This document shows positions 1-8,487 of a DNA stretch of 64,000 nt, piece after piece (positions within the stretch are counted from its first letter, which is position 1; each line of letters starts with the position of its first letter). A program made the position numbers and the translations under genes. Origin of the DNA: JAXGPP01 sp040766885 (GTDB lineage: Bacteria; Planctomycetota; Planctomycetia; Pirellulales; Thermoguttaceae). The notes beneath the pieces are model-generated. The model ran no database searches. It worked only from the letters and a program-made list of their open reading frames with translations, and was not told where the DNA came from. Location: the NCBI GenBank assembly GCA_040766885.1, contig JAXGPP010000004.1, positions 62,001-126,000 of the forward strand, in the 5' to 3' direction.

Positions 1-1259
1 AGCGCAGCCAAGGGGCCGCCCGTCACGGCAAGCCGACGGTGGCCATCACCTGGGGCCACAACAAGGACCATCGCCCCGACCTCAAGCAACTGCTGTATAT
101 CCTCACCGTCACCCGCGACGGCGGGGTCCCGGTGGCCTTCCGCGTGGCCAGCGGCAACGTGACCGACGACCGCACCCACGTCGAGAGCTGGGACTTGCTC
201 TGCCAGTTGGCCGGCCGGGCGCGACTTCCTCTACGTGGCCGACTGCAAGCTGGCCACGGTAGAGAACATGAACTACATCGCCCAGCGCGGCGGCCGCTTC
301 GTGAGCGTGCTGCCGCGCACCCGTCGCGAGGACGGCGACTTCCGCCAGCGGCTCCGCGCCGGCCAGGTCGCCTGGGAGCCGCTCGGGGACAAGGCCGACG
401 ATGAGGGGGAGGTGGTCGATCATTATGCCGTCGTTTCGCCGCCGGAAGCCGCTTCCCGAAGGCTATCGGCTGTGGTGGTACTCGAGCACCCGCAAGGCTG
501 AGCTGGACCTGGCCGCCCGCGGCCGGCGGCTGGCTCAGGCCCAGCAGGAACTGCGTGACCTGCAACAGCGGTTGCGGTCGCCACGGTCGCGGTTGCGGGA
601 GGAGGCGAAAGTACTCGCCGCCGTGGCGGAGATCCTCGACCGCCATCAGGCCGCGACCTGGCTCCGGGTGCAGATCGACCAGCGTGTGGAAGAGACCTTC
701 CGCCAGAGCCGCCGCGGACGTCCCGGCAAGGACACCACCTACGTCCGCGAGGAGTCGGTGCGCTTCGATCTGGAGTACACGATCGACGAAGCCGAGCTGG
801 CCCGGGAGCGGCTTACCGACGGCCTCTTTCCCCTCGTGACCAACGACACGCAACTCGACGCCCGGGAGGTGCTTGAGGCCTACAAACGGCAGCCGCCGAT
901 CGAACGCCGCTTCGAGCAGCTCAAGACCGATTACCGCGTGGCCCCGGTGTTCCTCAAGGACGGGCCCGCATCGAGGGCTTCCTCTGCGTCTACTTCTTCG
1001 CGCTATTGGCGGAGTCGCTCATCGAGCGTGCGTTGCGGCAGGCGATGCGCGACCACGGCCTGGCGGCCCTGCCGATGTACCCCGAGGACCGCGACTGCCG
1101 GCGCCCCACGCGCGTCGCCTGTTCGACCTCTTCGACCCCACCCAGCGTCACGTCTTCACCCGTCCCGGCAGCGAACCGATCCAATTCACCACCAAACTCT
1201 CCCCGCTCCACCGTCAACTCCTCCGCCTCCTCTCCCTACCCGTCACGCTCTACCGCTGA
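1..1259 (+). pseudogene. IS1634-like DDE transposase fragment, frameshifted
   Basis: The C-terminal two thirds of a DDE transposase of the IS4 superfamily, IS1634/COG5421 type. Pieces of the protein can be read in successive frames: VAITWGHNKDHRPDLKQLL, then YVADCKLATVENMNYIAQRG with SVLPRTRREDGDF, then EEKVEETF-type helices, FEQLKTDYRVAPVFLKDG, and finally FDLFDPTQRHVFTRPGSEP before the stop at 1257-1259. Breaks are visible near 218-224, 440-450 and 961-968, the last shared with copy B. The 5' end lies outside the window. No intact protein can be made from this copy as written. Confidence 0.8.
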
Positions 1260-1296
1260 ACTTCCCCACCCTGCGATATTCGGAGAATATGGGATG

Positions 1297-1315
1297 CAGT
1301 TGTGCGGAAAGAACG
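1297..1315. repeat. Right terminal inverted repeat of IS copy A
   Basis: The sequence CAGTTGTGCGGAAAGAACG is identical to the right end of copy B (3578-3596). It is the reverse complement of the left end of copy B (1336-1354), which fixes the element boundary. Confidence 0.8.
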
Positions 1316-1329
1316 ATTTGAGCATCCCG

Positions 1330-1334
1330 GATCT
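1330..1334. repeat. Left target-site duplication (GATCT) of IS copy B
   Basis: GATCT lies one base before the left inverted repeat of copy B, and GATCT also directly follows the right inverted repeat (3597-3601). A 5-6 bp duplication fits this IS family. The extra G at 1335 leaves the exact boundary uncertain by one base. Confidence 0.6.
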
Positions 1335-1335
1335 G

Positions 1336-1354
1336 CGTTCTTTCCGCACAACTG
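1336..1354. repeat. Left terminal inverted repeat of IS copy B
   Basis: The sequence CGTTCTTTCCGCACAACTG is the exact reverse complement of the element's right end at 3578-3596 and of copy A's right end at 1297-1315. Confidence 0.8.
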
Positions 1355-1597
1355 CCGTTGATTATCTTGGAATTTCATGGGGCGGGTCCAGGCGGGACGG
1401 TGGCCGGCGGTGTGTGTGAGTGGGACGATGCGGGGGCGCGGGGCGTGAGCGCCGGGCAAGGGCGGAGGCAGGGCAACCGCCGGCCAGGTTCGGCAGCGCG
1501 CGCGCGTTGGGGTGCATTCTTCATCCGGTCGTGCGACGCGGCAATGTCCGGGCGCGCGGTCCGCATTCGAGTTCGCGATACTTAGGGCGAAGGCTCT

Positions 1598-1630
1598 CGA
1601 CGTAAGTCGAGTCGGACTGGACTTACGTCG
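1598..1630. other. Perfect stem-loop in the IS leader
   Basis: Arms CGACGTAAGTC (1598-1608) and GACTTACGTCG (1620-1630) are perfectly complementary around an 11-base loop, about 150 bases before the transposase start. It could limit read-through from outside the element or bind a protein. The sequence shows only the symmetry. Confidence 0.5.
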
Positions 1631-1781
1631 ATGGTCCGTGTCGTAAGTGTTCACACCCTCGGCGCGCGGCCTTGACGTTGTGTCGAACGCGACATTTCCT
1701 TCCTGCGGCACTTTGCCCGTCGCGGGGCGGCCGACACTGGCCGCCCCGCGCGGCCACACTCCGCCGGAAAGGGTTTTCACG

Positions 1782-3540
1782 ATGAAGAAAGCTTCCCGTT
1801 CGACTCGACGCTCCACCACCTCCCGTCGCCCGCGCAGCCGATCCTCCGACACGTCGCCCGCCGCGGCCCGGCCGCGTTGCGGTCCTGGACCACCGGCGCG
1901 CTGCCGATCGTCGAGGACTTCCTCCAGCGGATGAAGCTCGAGCGCTGCTCGCCGAGTTCCTCCCTGGCGACGATCGCCGCACCAAGATCCCCACCGCCCG
2001 CGCGGTGGTGATCCTCGTCAAGCAGATCCTGCTCTCCCGCACGCCGCTGTATGCCGTGGGCGAGTGGATCGCGGGACACGATCCGGCCGGCCTCGGACTG
2101 AAGCCGGAACAAGTGGCCGCCTGGAACGACGACCGCGGCGGCCGGCCCTGACGGCCCTCTTCCGCGCCGACCGGCCGTCGCTCGTGCTGGCCCTCATGCG
2201 CTACATCGTGCGCCAGTTCGACCTCCATCTCGACGAGCTGCACAACGACTCGACCACCGTCTCCTTCTGCGGCCTGTACGCCAGCCGCCAGCCAAGGGGC
2301 CGCCCGTCACGGCAAGCCGACGGTGGCCATCACCTGGGGCCACAACAAGGACCATCGCCCCGACCTCAAGCAACTGCTGTATATCCTCACCGTCACCCGC
2401 GACGGCGGGGTCCCGGTGGCCTTCCGCGTGGCCAGCGGCAACGTGACCGACGACCGCACCCACGTCGAGAGCTGGGACTTGCTCTGCCAGTTGGCCGGCC
2501 GGCGGACTTCCTCTACGTGGCCGACTGCAAGCTGGCCACGGTAGAGAACATGAACTACATCGCCCGCCGCGGCGGCCGCTTCGTGAGCGTGCTGCCGCGC
2601 ACCCGTCGCGAGGACGGCGACTTCCGCCAGCGGCTCCGCGCCGGCCAGGTCGCCTGGGAGCCGCTCGGGGACAAGGCCGACGATGAGGGGGAGGTGGTCG
2701 ATCATTATGCCGTCGTTTCGCCGCCGGAAAGCGGCTTCCCGAAGGCTATCGGCTGTGGTGGTACTCGAGCACCCGCAAGGCTGAGCTGGACCTGGCCGCC
2801 CGCGGCCGGCGGCTGGCTCAGGCCCAGCAGGAACTGCGTGACCTGCAACAGCGGTTGCGGTCGCCACCGTCGCGGTTGCGGGAGGAGGCGAAAGTACTCG
2901 CCGCCGTGGCGGAGATCCTCGACCGCCATCAGGCCGCGACCTGGCTCCGGGTGCAGATCGACCAGCGTGTGGAAGAGACCTTCCGCCAGAGCCGCCGCGG
3001 ACGTCCCGGCAAGGACACCACCTACGTCCGCGAGGAGTCGGCGGCTTCGATCTGGAGTACACGATCGACGAAGCCGAGCTGGCCCGGGAGCGGCTTACCG
3101 ACGGCCTCTTTCCCCTCGTGACCAACGACACGCAACTCGACGCCCGGGAGGTGCTTGAGGCCTACAAACGGCAGCCGCCGATCGAACGCCGCTTCGAGCA
3201 GCTCAAGACCGATTACCGCGTGGCCCCGGTGTTCCTCAAGGACGGGCCCGCATCGAGGGCTTCCTCTGCGTCTACTTCTTCGCGCTATTGGCGGAGTCGC
3301 TCATCGAGCGCGTTGCGGCAGGCGATGCGCGACCACGGCCTGGCGGCCCTGCCGATGTACCCCGAGGACCGCGACTGCCGGCGCCCCACGGCGCGTCGCC
3401 TGTTCGACCTCTTCGACCCCACCCAGCGTCACGTCTTCACCCGTCCCGGCAGCGAACCGATCCAATTCACCACCAAACTCTCCCCGCTCCACCGTCAACT
3501 CCTCCGCCTCCTCTCCCTACCCGTCACGCTCTACCGCTGA
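1782..3540 (+). pseudogene. IS1634-like DDE transposase, frameshifted
   Basis: Reading through several frames gives a nearly complete transposase of about 570-580 residues. It starts with MKKA at 1782, followed in another frame by FDSTLHHLPSPAQPILRHV and IVEDFLQRMK. Then come KIPTARAVVILVKQIL, DELHNDSTTVSF (likely first catalytic Asp region), ITWGHNKDHRPDLKQLL and YVADCKLATVENM (second Asp region). FEQLKTDYRVAPVFLKDG and the C-terminal FDLFDPTQRHVFTRPG close the protein. Frame changes occur near 1795, 1945, 2290, 2502, 2727, 3040, 3245 and 3310. Most breaks are single bases in G/C runs, so either decay or consensus error in a repeated element is possible. Confidence 0.8.
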
Positions 3541-3577
3541 ACTTCCCCACCCTGCGATATTCGGAGAATATGGGATG

Positions 3578-3596
3578 CAGTTGTGCGGAAAGAACG
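3578..3596. repeat. Right terminal inverted repeat of IS copy B
   Basis: Identical to 1297-1315 and reverse-complementary to 1336-1354. The sequence diverges between copies A and B immediately after it, confirming the end of the element. Confidence 0.8.
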
Positions 3597-3601
3597 GATC
3601 T
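3597..3601. repeat. Right target-site duplication (GATCT) of IS copy B
   Basis: GATCT directly follows the right inverted repeat and matches 1330-1334. Its first base is also the first codon position of the interrupted GH2 reading frame. Confidence 0.6.
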
Positions 3602-5348
3602 CCCGACTGATTTTGTTAAAAGGGAAACCGGAATCTATGATGAGGTGAGCCTGATTTCCTGCGGCGCGCCTTACGTTCTCAGGGCGCAGGCGGTGCCCAA
3701 TGTGGAGAACAGCTCGGTCAAGCTGGTCGTTACCCTGCGCAATACCGGCTCCACATCCAGGCAAGTCCTGCTGAAAGTAAGCATCATCGATGACAAGACC
3801 GGCGAGACCGTGGCCAGTGGTGAAAAGCCGCTTCAGGCGGCGGCCGACGAAAGCGACAGCCAGATCGACATCGGCATACCCGACGCCAAACTCTGGACCC
3901 CGGATACGCCGCATCTCTACCGCTTCGAAGTCGACGTGCTCAGCGGGGGAAGGTATACCGATACGTATGCCGACCGTTTTGGCATGAGGACCTTTTCCGT
4001 TTGCCAGGAGACAGGGCGCGGTCTGCTCAACGGTCAGAGGATCCTGCTCACGGGGATAGGCATGTTCCAAATGCGGGACGTTGCCTCCTACTTCCCGGAT
4101 GCACTGTACGATGATGCGGCGATTCGAAGCGCCTTCCGGTTTGTAAAGAGTCTGAACGGCAACGCCGTAAGGATCAGCTTTGATTTGATGCCGGAAATCT
4201 GGTACCGCATCGCCGATGAAGAGGGAATCCTCATTCAGGACGAATCCCATTGGCAGATCAATGACACCGCCACACTGGAAGCTCTCACGGGGGAGTTCAC
4301 CGACTGGATTCACGAGCGCGCCAATCACCCGAGTGTAGTTATCTGGGACGCCGCTAATGAAACAGCGAATGAAGAAGCAGGCGCTCCGCTCTTAAGGGAA
4401 GCCGTAAAGGCCGTGCGGCATCTCGATCTTTCCAACCGCCCTTGGGAGCCTTCAACGTGGTTTCCTTACACTCCAGAAGCCGCCGCCTTAACCCAAAACG
4501 GAGACGTTACCGAATGGCACCCCTATAGCATCTGGCATTATGAAGGAGGTGGAGTTCGTTGGAAGTATTTCGGTGATGGGGTTTATCCGGAGATATTTGA
4601 AAAGGGTCCACGTCAAAAGCCGGTTCATCCTGGTTGGATAGTGAACGAATGCGTGGGGTTGTTCCTAAACAGAGATGGAAGCTTCTATATCCTTGGCGGT
4701 GGACCAGGATTTGCCGCCGACTATTTTGCGCAATCGAATGGGAATCATTACTTGTTCGCCAAGGCGCGTTTTGTCGCCTGGGAAGCCGAATACTGGCGCC
4801 GCTTGCCAGGTTGCCTGGGCGTGTTGTGGGATAGCTATCTTTGGGGTCCCGGCATCCAACAACCCCTGGCGAGCCGAACACTGAGCGAGCGGGAGCTTGC
4901 TCTGGGCCGTTACATTGCCGACGCGGTCGCGCCCGTGGGAGTCATGGTTAACCTCTGGAAGACTCGGATTGTTACGGGAGGTGTCAAAGTCCCCGTTTCC
5001 GTGGCCAACGATGGGCCCCATCCATGGTCGGGAGCCGTGCGCCTTAGCCTGATTCGAGCAGGCGACAATCTCTCGAAGATAGGGGCTTTATTCGAACCTC
5101 CGCAGACTCAGGCGGAGATCGATCAACAGACGGTCCGTCAATGGCAAACGAATCTTCGTGATGTTCCCGTGAGCCAGCAAGGCGAAACTGTCTTTGACGT
5201 GATCATTCCCGGGCCCGGTAATTATCACTTAATGGCCGAGATCACGGGCTTGGATGGAAAACCCGTGCGAAGCTGGCGGGACTTTGTGGGCACAGGCGAT
5301 CCCGTGGGGGCATCGTCTCCTGCACCACAAACCTCAAACAACAGATGA
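3597..5348 (+). pseudogene. Glycoside hydrolase family 2 enzyme, 5' end removed by IS insertion
   Basis: The frame is open from the IS border to the stop, giving 583 residues. The first part (about GIYDEVSLIS) looks like the end of the GH2 sugar-binding domain, followed by an Ig-like domain (about 35-130) and a TIM barrel. The barrel has IWDAANE with the likely acid/base Glu at residue 255, and IVNECVG with a candidate nucleophile Glu at residue 351. A C-terminal domain follows. Family members act on beta-galactosides, glucuronides or mannosides; the substrate is not clear here. The N-terminal 150-250 residues and the start codon are missing. The gene ends 15 bases before the next glycosidase, so it belonged to the same transcription unit. 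Confidence 0.8.
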
Positions 5349-5363
5349 CAGGAGCGATTCACG

Positions 5364-8300
5364 ATGAGCACTGAACCGCGCGGATGGAGCCTGTCCTGGC
5401 ATTCCTGGGCACGCGGATGGCTTGCCGGACATAGCGTATCCAAGTCGGGAACATGCCTTGTGCTTGGTTTGTTACTGCTGTCGGTGTTGCCTGCGGGCCG
5501 GGCCGCCGAAATGGACTGGCTTCCGCTGCCGGGCGGTGGTGAGGCGCGCGTCGAAGGCGGGAGATTGCTGTTGGGACTATCCGGGGAGGCGGAGACCGCC
5601 GGACTGCGAACCGCGCAGATCCCCGTGTCGCCGAACGCCCGCATGCATCTGGCTTTTGCCTACACGAGCGAAAACCTGAGTGCCGGCGTCTTTGATCACA
5701 ACTCGGTCCGTCGCCGAAGAACGGTACGTCTGGTCGCCTCGGTTCGCTGGCTGGACGAGCAGGGCGCGGATGTTGACGTGAGGCGGGCTGGACTGGGGTT
5801 TCCACCGCTGGCCATGAGGTGGCAGTTTCACGCCAATAGCGCCACGCCCCGCCGGGTCGCCGACAATCTGTCGGTACCCACAGAAGCGACGGCGGTTGAG
5901 ATCTCCTTCCAGATCGAGACTGCCGCGGAGGCCGGCGACAAGGATCGCGGGACGGTCGTCAAAGCCGCCATCAGCAACGTGGCGCTGAGGGCAGGAGAGT
6001 TCACTCCCGAGGGCCTCGAATTCAACTCCGGCCCGGCGGATGCAGGACCCGTATCCACGCCGCCTGCGGAATACGCGTTTGCCGCCAACCTGGTGCCGAA
6101 TCCGACCTTCGACGAAGGCCAAGTTAGCCCGACAGGCTGGAAGATCGAGGGCGACAACTCCAACGCCTCCGCCGTCTGGCAGGAGGGCGGCGCGTTCTCG
6201 GGGCGGCGCTGCCTCAAGGTGTACGACCGGGGCCCCTACGTCCGTAGTTGGGGCGAGAACGATCTTTCTGTGTACGTGCCGGGCGGCAGTCCCGGCGGCA
6301 ACGTTGCCTCCGCTCGGGAGGAGGTCAGCGCCCGCTGGGTATCCGAACCTTTGCCGGCTCAAGCTGGCGCCGTCTATCAGGCCAAGAGCTTTCTGTGGTA
6401 TGCCAACCGGCACAGGATCAGCGCGGGAGGCGCCTCGCCCATGAACGCCAATCCGGTGCGCATCCAGTTTCTTGACGCCGCCGGCAAGGTCCTGCCCTAT
6501 GAACCACAACGCCAGAGCGTCTGGCAGGATTGGCTCCCCAACGAGCTGCCGTTTGCACAAGAGGGCTGGGTGCGGGCACTAAGCAAGCCGGTGGTTGCGC
6601 CGGCCAACGCCGTGTCCGTCCGTGTGGCGGTGGTGATGCACCATGCCTTTTACGACACCAGTTGGGGCCGTTTCACCAAGCACCCCTCCAACCGCGGGTT
6701 CGTTCTGGTGGACAACATCTCGCTCTACCGGGTTCTAAGCGAGCGGGAACAGAGGACAGGCCACGGCCAACCTCCCTTCGATCCGGAAGAGGCGTTCTGG
6801 GATACGGCGCAGGCGGGCGGCCTGCCCTTTGTGGCGACCAGCGCCGCCCACCGTCCGGACACCCTGAGCGTGGAAAGCGAGACGGGCTATGCCGGGGGCA
6901 TTCTGTTCGCTCCGGCAAACCCGCGCAGCCGGCCCTTGAACCTGCGGCTGCGCAACTGGATCAGCGACCCTCGGACGCTCGAGATACGCTGTGAGGTCGA
7001 GGATTGGCTGGGGCGGCCGATACTCAAAAACACTTTGCCCGTTACCCTGCCGCCCTACGGCAGTGGCACAGCGTCGCTCGCCTATCCCGACGATATTCCT
7101 CTCGGGGCCTATACCATCAATTACGTCATCCACGAAGCCGGCGTCGACCAGGACCAGGGTTTCACCAGGTTCGCGGTCCTTGCCAAGCGGGAGACCACGC
7201 CAGAGGAACGAGGGCGGGACGACTATCCGTTCAGTATTTGGACGCCCTTTTTTCGAGGCGATGTCTCGGTGGGGCAGATGCTCGACGCCGCCGGCATGGG
7301 TAAGAGCTGGTACGCGGGAAAAATCGAGATTCAGCCTCTTATCGAAATCAACGACCCGGCAACCCGGCGTCGAGCAGTCGAGCAGCAAATCGCCAAGGCG
7401 CGCGTGGCCATCGCCGGACATCGACGCTACGGCATTACGCCAATGGGCATGCTTTTCGCCAGGATGTCCGAGGAAGAGCGTCCAAAGCTGACACCGGTTC
7501 TCGAGGAAGTGGTCACGCAGGTGGTGACGGCCCTCAAAAACGAGATCCGTCATTGGCGCTGGGGCAACGAATTTGTCCACGGCAAAGCGACGGAGTTGGA
7601 TCGCGCCACCAATGCCGATGGAGGTCTTTACCTCTACTGGGGCCACCCCGGAACCGTCCGCCAGTACTGGGAGACGTACCGTGTCGCCTATCATGCGGCC
7701 AAGGCCGCCGATCCGAACTGCTTGTTCGGGCCCGCTGTCGCCCACGACGAATCTGGCAATGTCCTGCGGTTGTTTTTCCAGGTCTGCGGGCCCGACACAC
7801 TCGACTCGTTCGGCATGAACACCTACGTATACGCCCACGCGCTCTGGCGGCCCAATCTGGTGGAACTCAAGAAGGCCGGGATTCCGGATCTGCCGCTCTA
7901 CGCATCCGAGTTCAATGGGCTTGGCACCCATACCGAAGCGGTGAACACAGGTCCGACGCGTCTGGAGGAGGAGCGGGACAACGTCCGTCTCCAGGCGACC
8001 TACTGGCCGATGGTCTTGACCTCGTACCCGAACTTCTTCCATCTCGCGCAAACGTGGCTGTGGTGGAACGGCAACGACAAACAAAACATGCTGCACAAGA
8101 ATCGGGTGCGCCCCAATTTCGTGGCGCACGCGGCGATGACCAACATCCTCGGCGCCGGACGCTTCGTCGAGCGTCTCGAGCTGCCCGGGGCCGTGGTCCA
8201 TGTCCGCCAGCGCTCGGTGCGGCCCGGCCTGGTCGGCGTGATGTGGAGCACCGGGCCGGAGGCGGCGGTGAAACTCGACGTCGGCTGCGAGTCGGTCGAG

Positions 8301-8420
8301 GTGGCGGATGTGATGGGCAACCGGCGAGCGCTGGCCGCGCCCGGCGGAGTGGCGACCATTCTCTTGACGCCGATGCCGCAGTATTTGCTCGGCGCTTCGG
8401 TTGTCCGTCCGGCTCCATAG
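5364..8420 (+). CDS. Secreted clan-A-like glycoside hydrolase with N-terminal carbohydrate-binding region
   Basis: A 1018-residue protein. A long N-region followed by a hydrophobic stretch (residues 32-48, ending PAGRAAE) looks like a signal peptide. Residues about 50-450 are beta-rich, and the VPNPTFDEGQ...GWKIEGDN region resembles a carbohydrate-binding jelly-roll. Residues about 600-940 form a TIM-barrel glycosidase. RWGNEF carries the likely acid/base Glu736 and LYASEFNG the likely nucleophile Glu849, a spacing usual for retaining clan GH-A enzymes. The C-terminal part resembles a beta-sandwich. An AGGAG at about 5350-5354 supports the start. GH39-like or another GH-A family is possible, and the substrate is unknown. 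Confidence 0.65.
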   Translation: MSTEPRGWSLSWHSWARGWLAGHSVSKSGTCLVLGLLLLSVLPAGRAAEMDWLPLPGGGEARVEGGRLLLGLSGEAETAGLRTAQIPVSPNARMHLAFAYTSENLSAGVFDHNSVRRRRTVRLVASVRWLDEQGADVDVRRAGLGFPPLAMRWQFHANSATPRRVADNLSVPTEATAVEISFQIETAAEAGDKDRGTVVKAAISNVALRAGEFTPEGLEFNSGPADAGPVSTPPAEYAFAANLVPNPTFDEGQVSPTGWKIEGDNSNASAVWQEGGAFSGRRCLKVYDRGPYVRSWGENDLSVYVPGGSPGGNVASAREEVSARWVSEPLPAQAGAVYQAKSFLWYANRHRISAGGASPMNANPVRIQFLDAAGKVLPYEPQRQSVWQDWLPNELPFAQEGWVRALSKPVVAPANAVSVRVAVVMHHAFYDTSWGRFTKHPSNRGFVLVDNISLYRVLSEREQRTGHGQPPFDPEEAFWDTAQAGGLPFVATSAAHRPDTLSVESETGYAGGILFAPANPRSRPLNLRLRNWISDPRTLEIRCEVEDWLGRPILKNTLPVTLPPYGSGTASLAYPDDIPLGAYTINYVIHEAGVDQDQGFTRFAVLAKRETTPEERGRDDYPFSIWTPFFRGDVSVGQMLDAAGMGKSWYAGKIEIQPLIEINDPATRRRAVEQQIAKARVAIAGHRRYGITPMGMLFARMSEEERPKLTPVLEEVVTQVVTALKNEIRHWRWGNEFVHGKATELDRATNADGGLYLYWGHPGTVRQYWETYRVAYHAAKAADPNCLFGPAVAHDESGNVLRLFFQVCGPDTLDSFGMNTYVYAHALWRPNLVELKKAGIPDLPLYASEFNGLGTHTEAVNTGPTRLEEERDNVRLQATYWPMVLTSYPNFFHLAQTWLWWNGNDKQNMLHKNRVRPNFVAHAAMTNILGAGRFVERLELPGAVVHVRQRSVRPGLVGVMWSTGPEAAVKLDVGCESVEVADVMGNRRALAAPGGVATILLTPMPQYLLGASVVRPAP

Positions 8421-8443
8421 CTCCAAGAGTGAACGCAATACCC

Positions 8444-8467
8444 GCTGGCACATTGGTTGGTGCCAGC
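8444..8467 (+). other. Stem-loop between glycosidase genes
   Basis: GCTGGCAC (8444-8451) and GTGCCAGC (8460-8467) form a perfect 8-bp stem with an 8-base loop in the 67-base gap before the GH9 gene. There is no T run, so it is more likely a processing or attenuation structure than a terminator. Confidence 0.4.
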
Positions 8468-8487
8468 ATTATGAAGAGAGAATGACC

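Larger units (their letters stand above)
1..1315 (+). mobile_element. IS1634-like insertion sequence, copy A (right part only)
   Basis: This stretch is nearly identical to 2283-3596, so it is the right-hand part of a second copy of the same element, cut by the window edge. It ends at the same terminal inverted repeat (1297-1315) as the full copy. Only about 20 bases separate it from copy B. The two copies differ by a few substitutions and by several 1-2 base indels in GC-rich runs. Confidence 0.85.
1336..3596 (+). mobile_element. IS1634-like insertion sequence, copy B (full length, about 2.26 kb)
   Basis: The element is bounded by 19-bp terminal inverted repeats at 1336-1354 and 3578-3596 and flanked by GATCT on both sides. 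It carries one plus-strand transposase reading region (1782-3540), now frameshifted. The 430-bp left leader before the transposase holds no gene but contains a perfect stem-loop at 1598-1630. The insertion splits a GH2 glycosidase gene: the downstream part is open from the first base after the element. The element is probably not autonomous now, because its only gene is broken. Confidence 0.85.
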
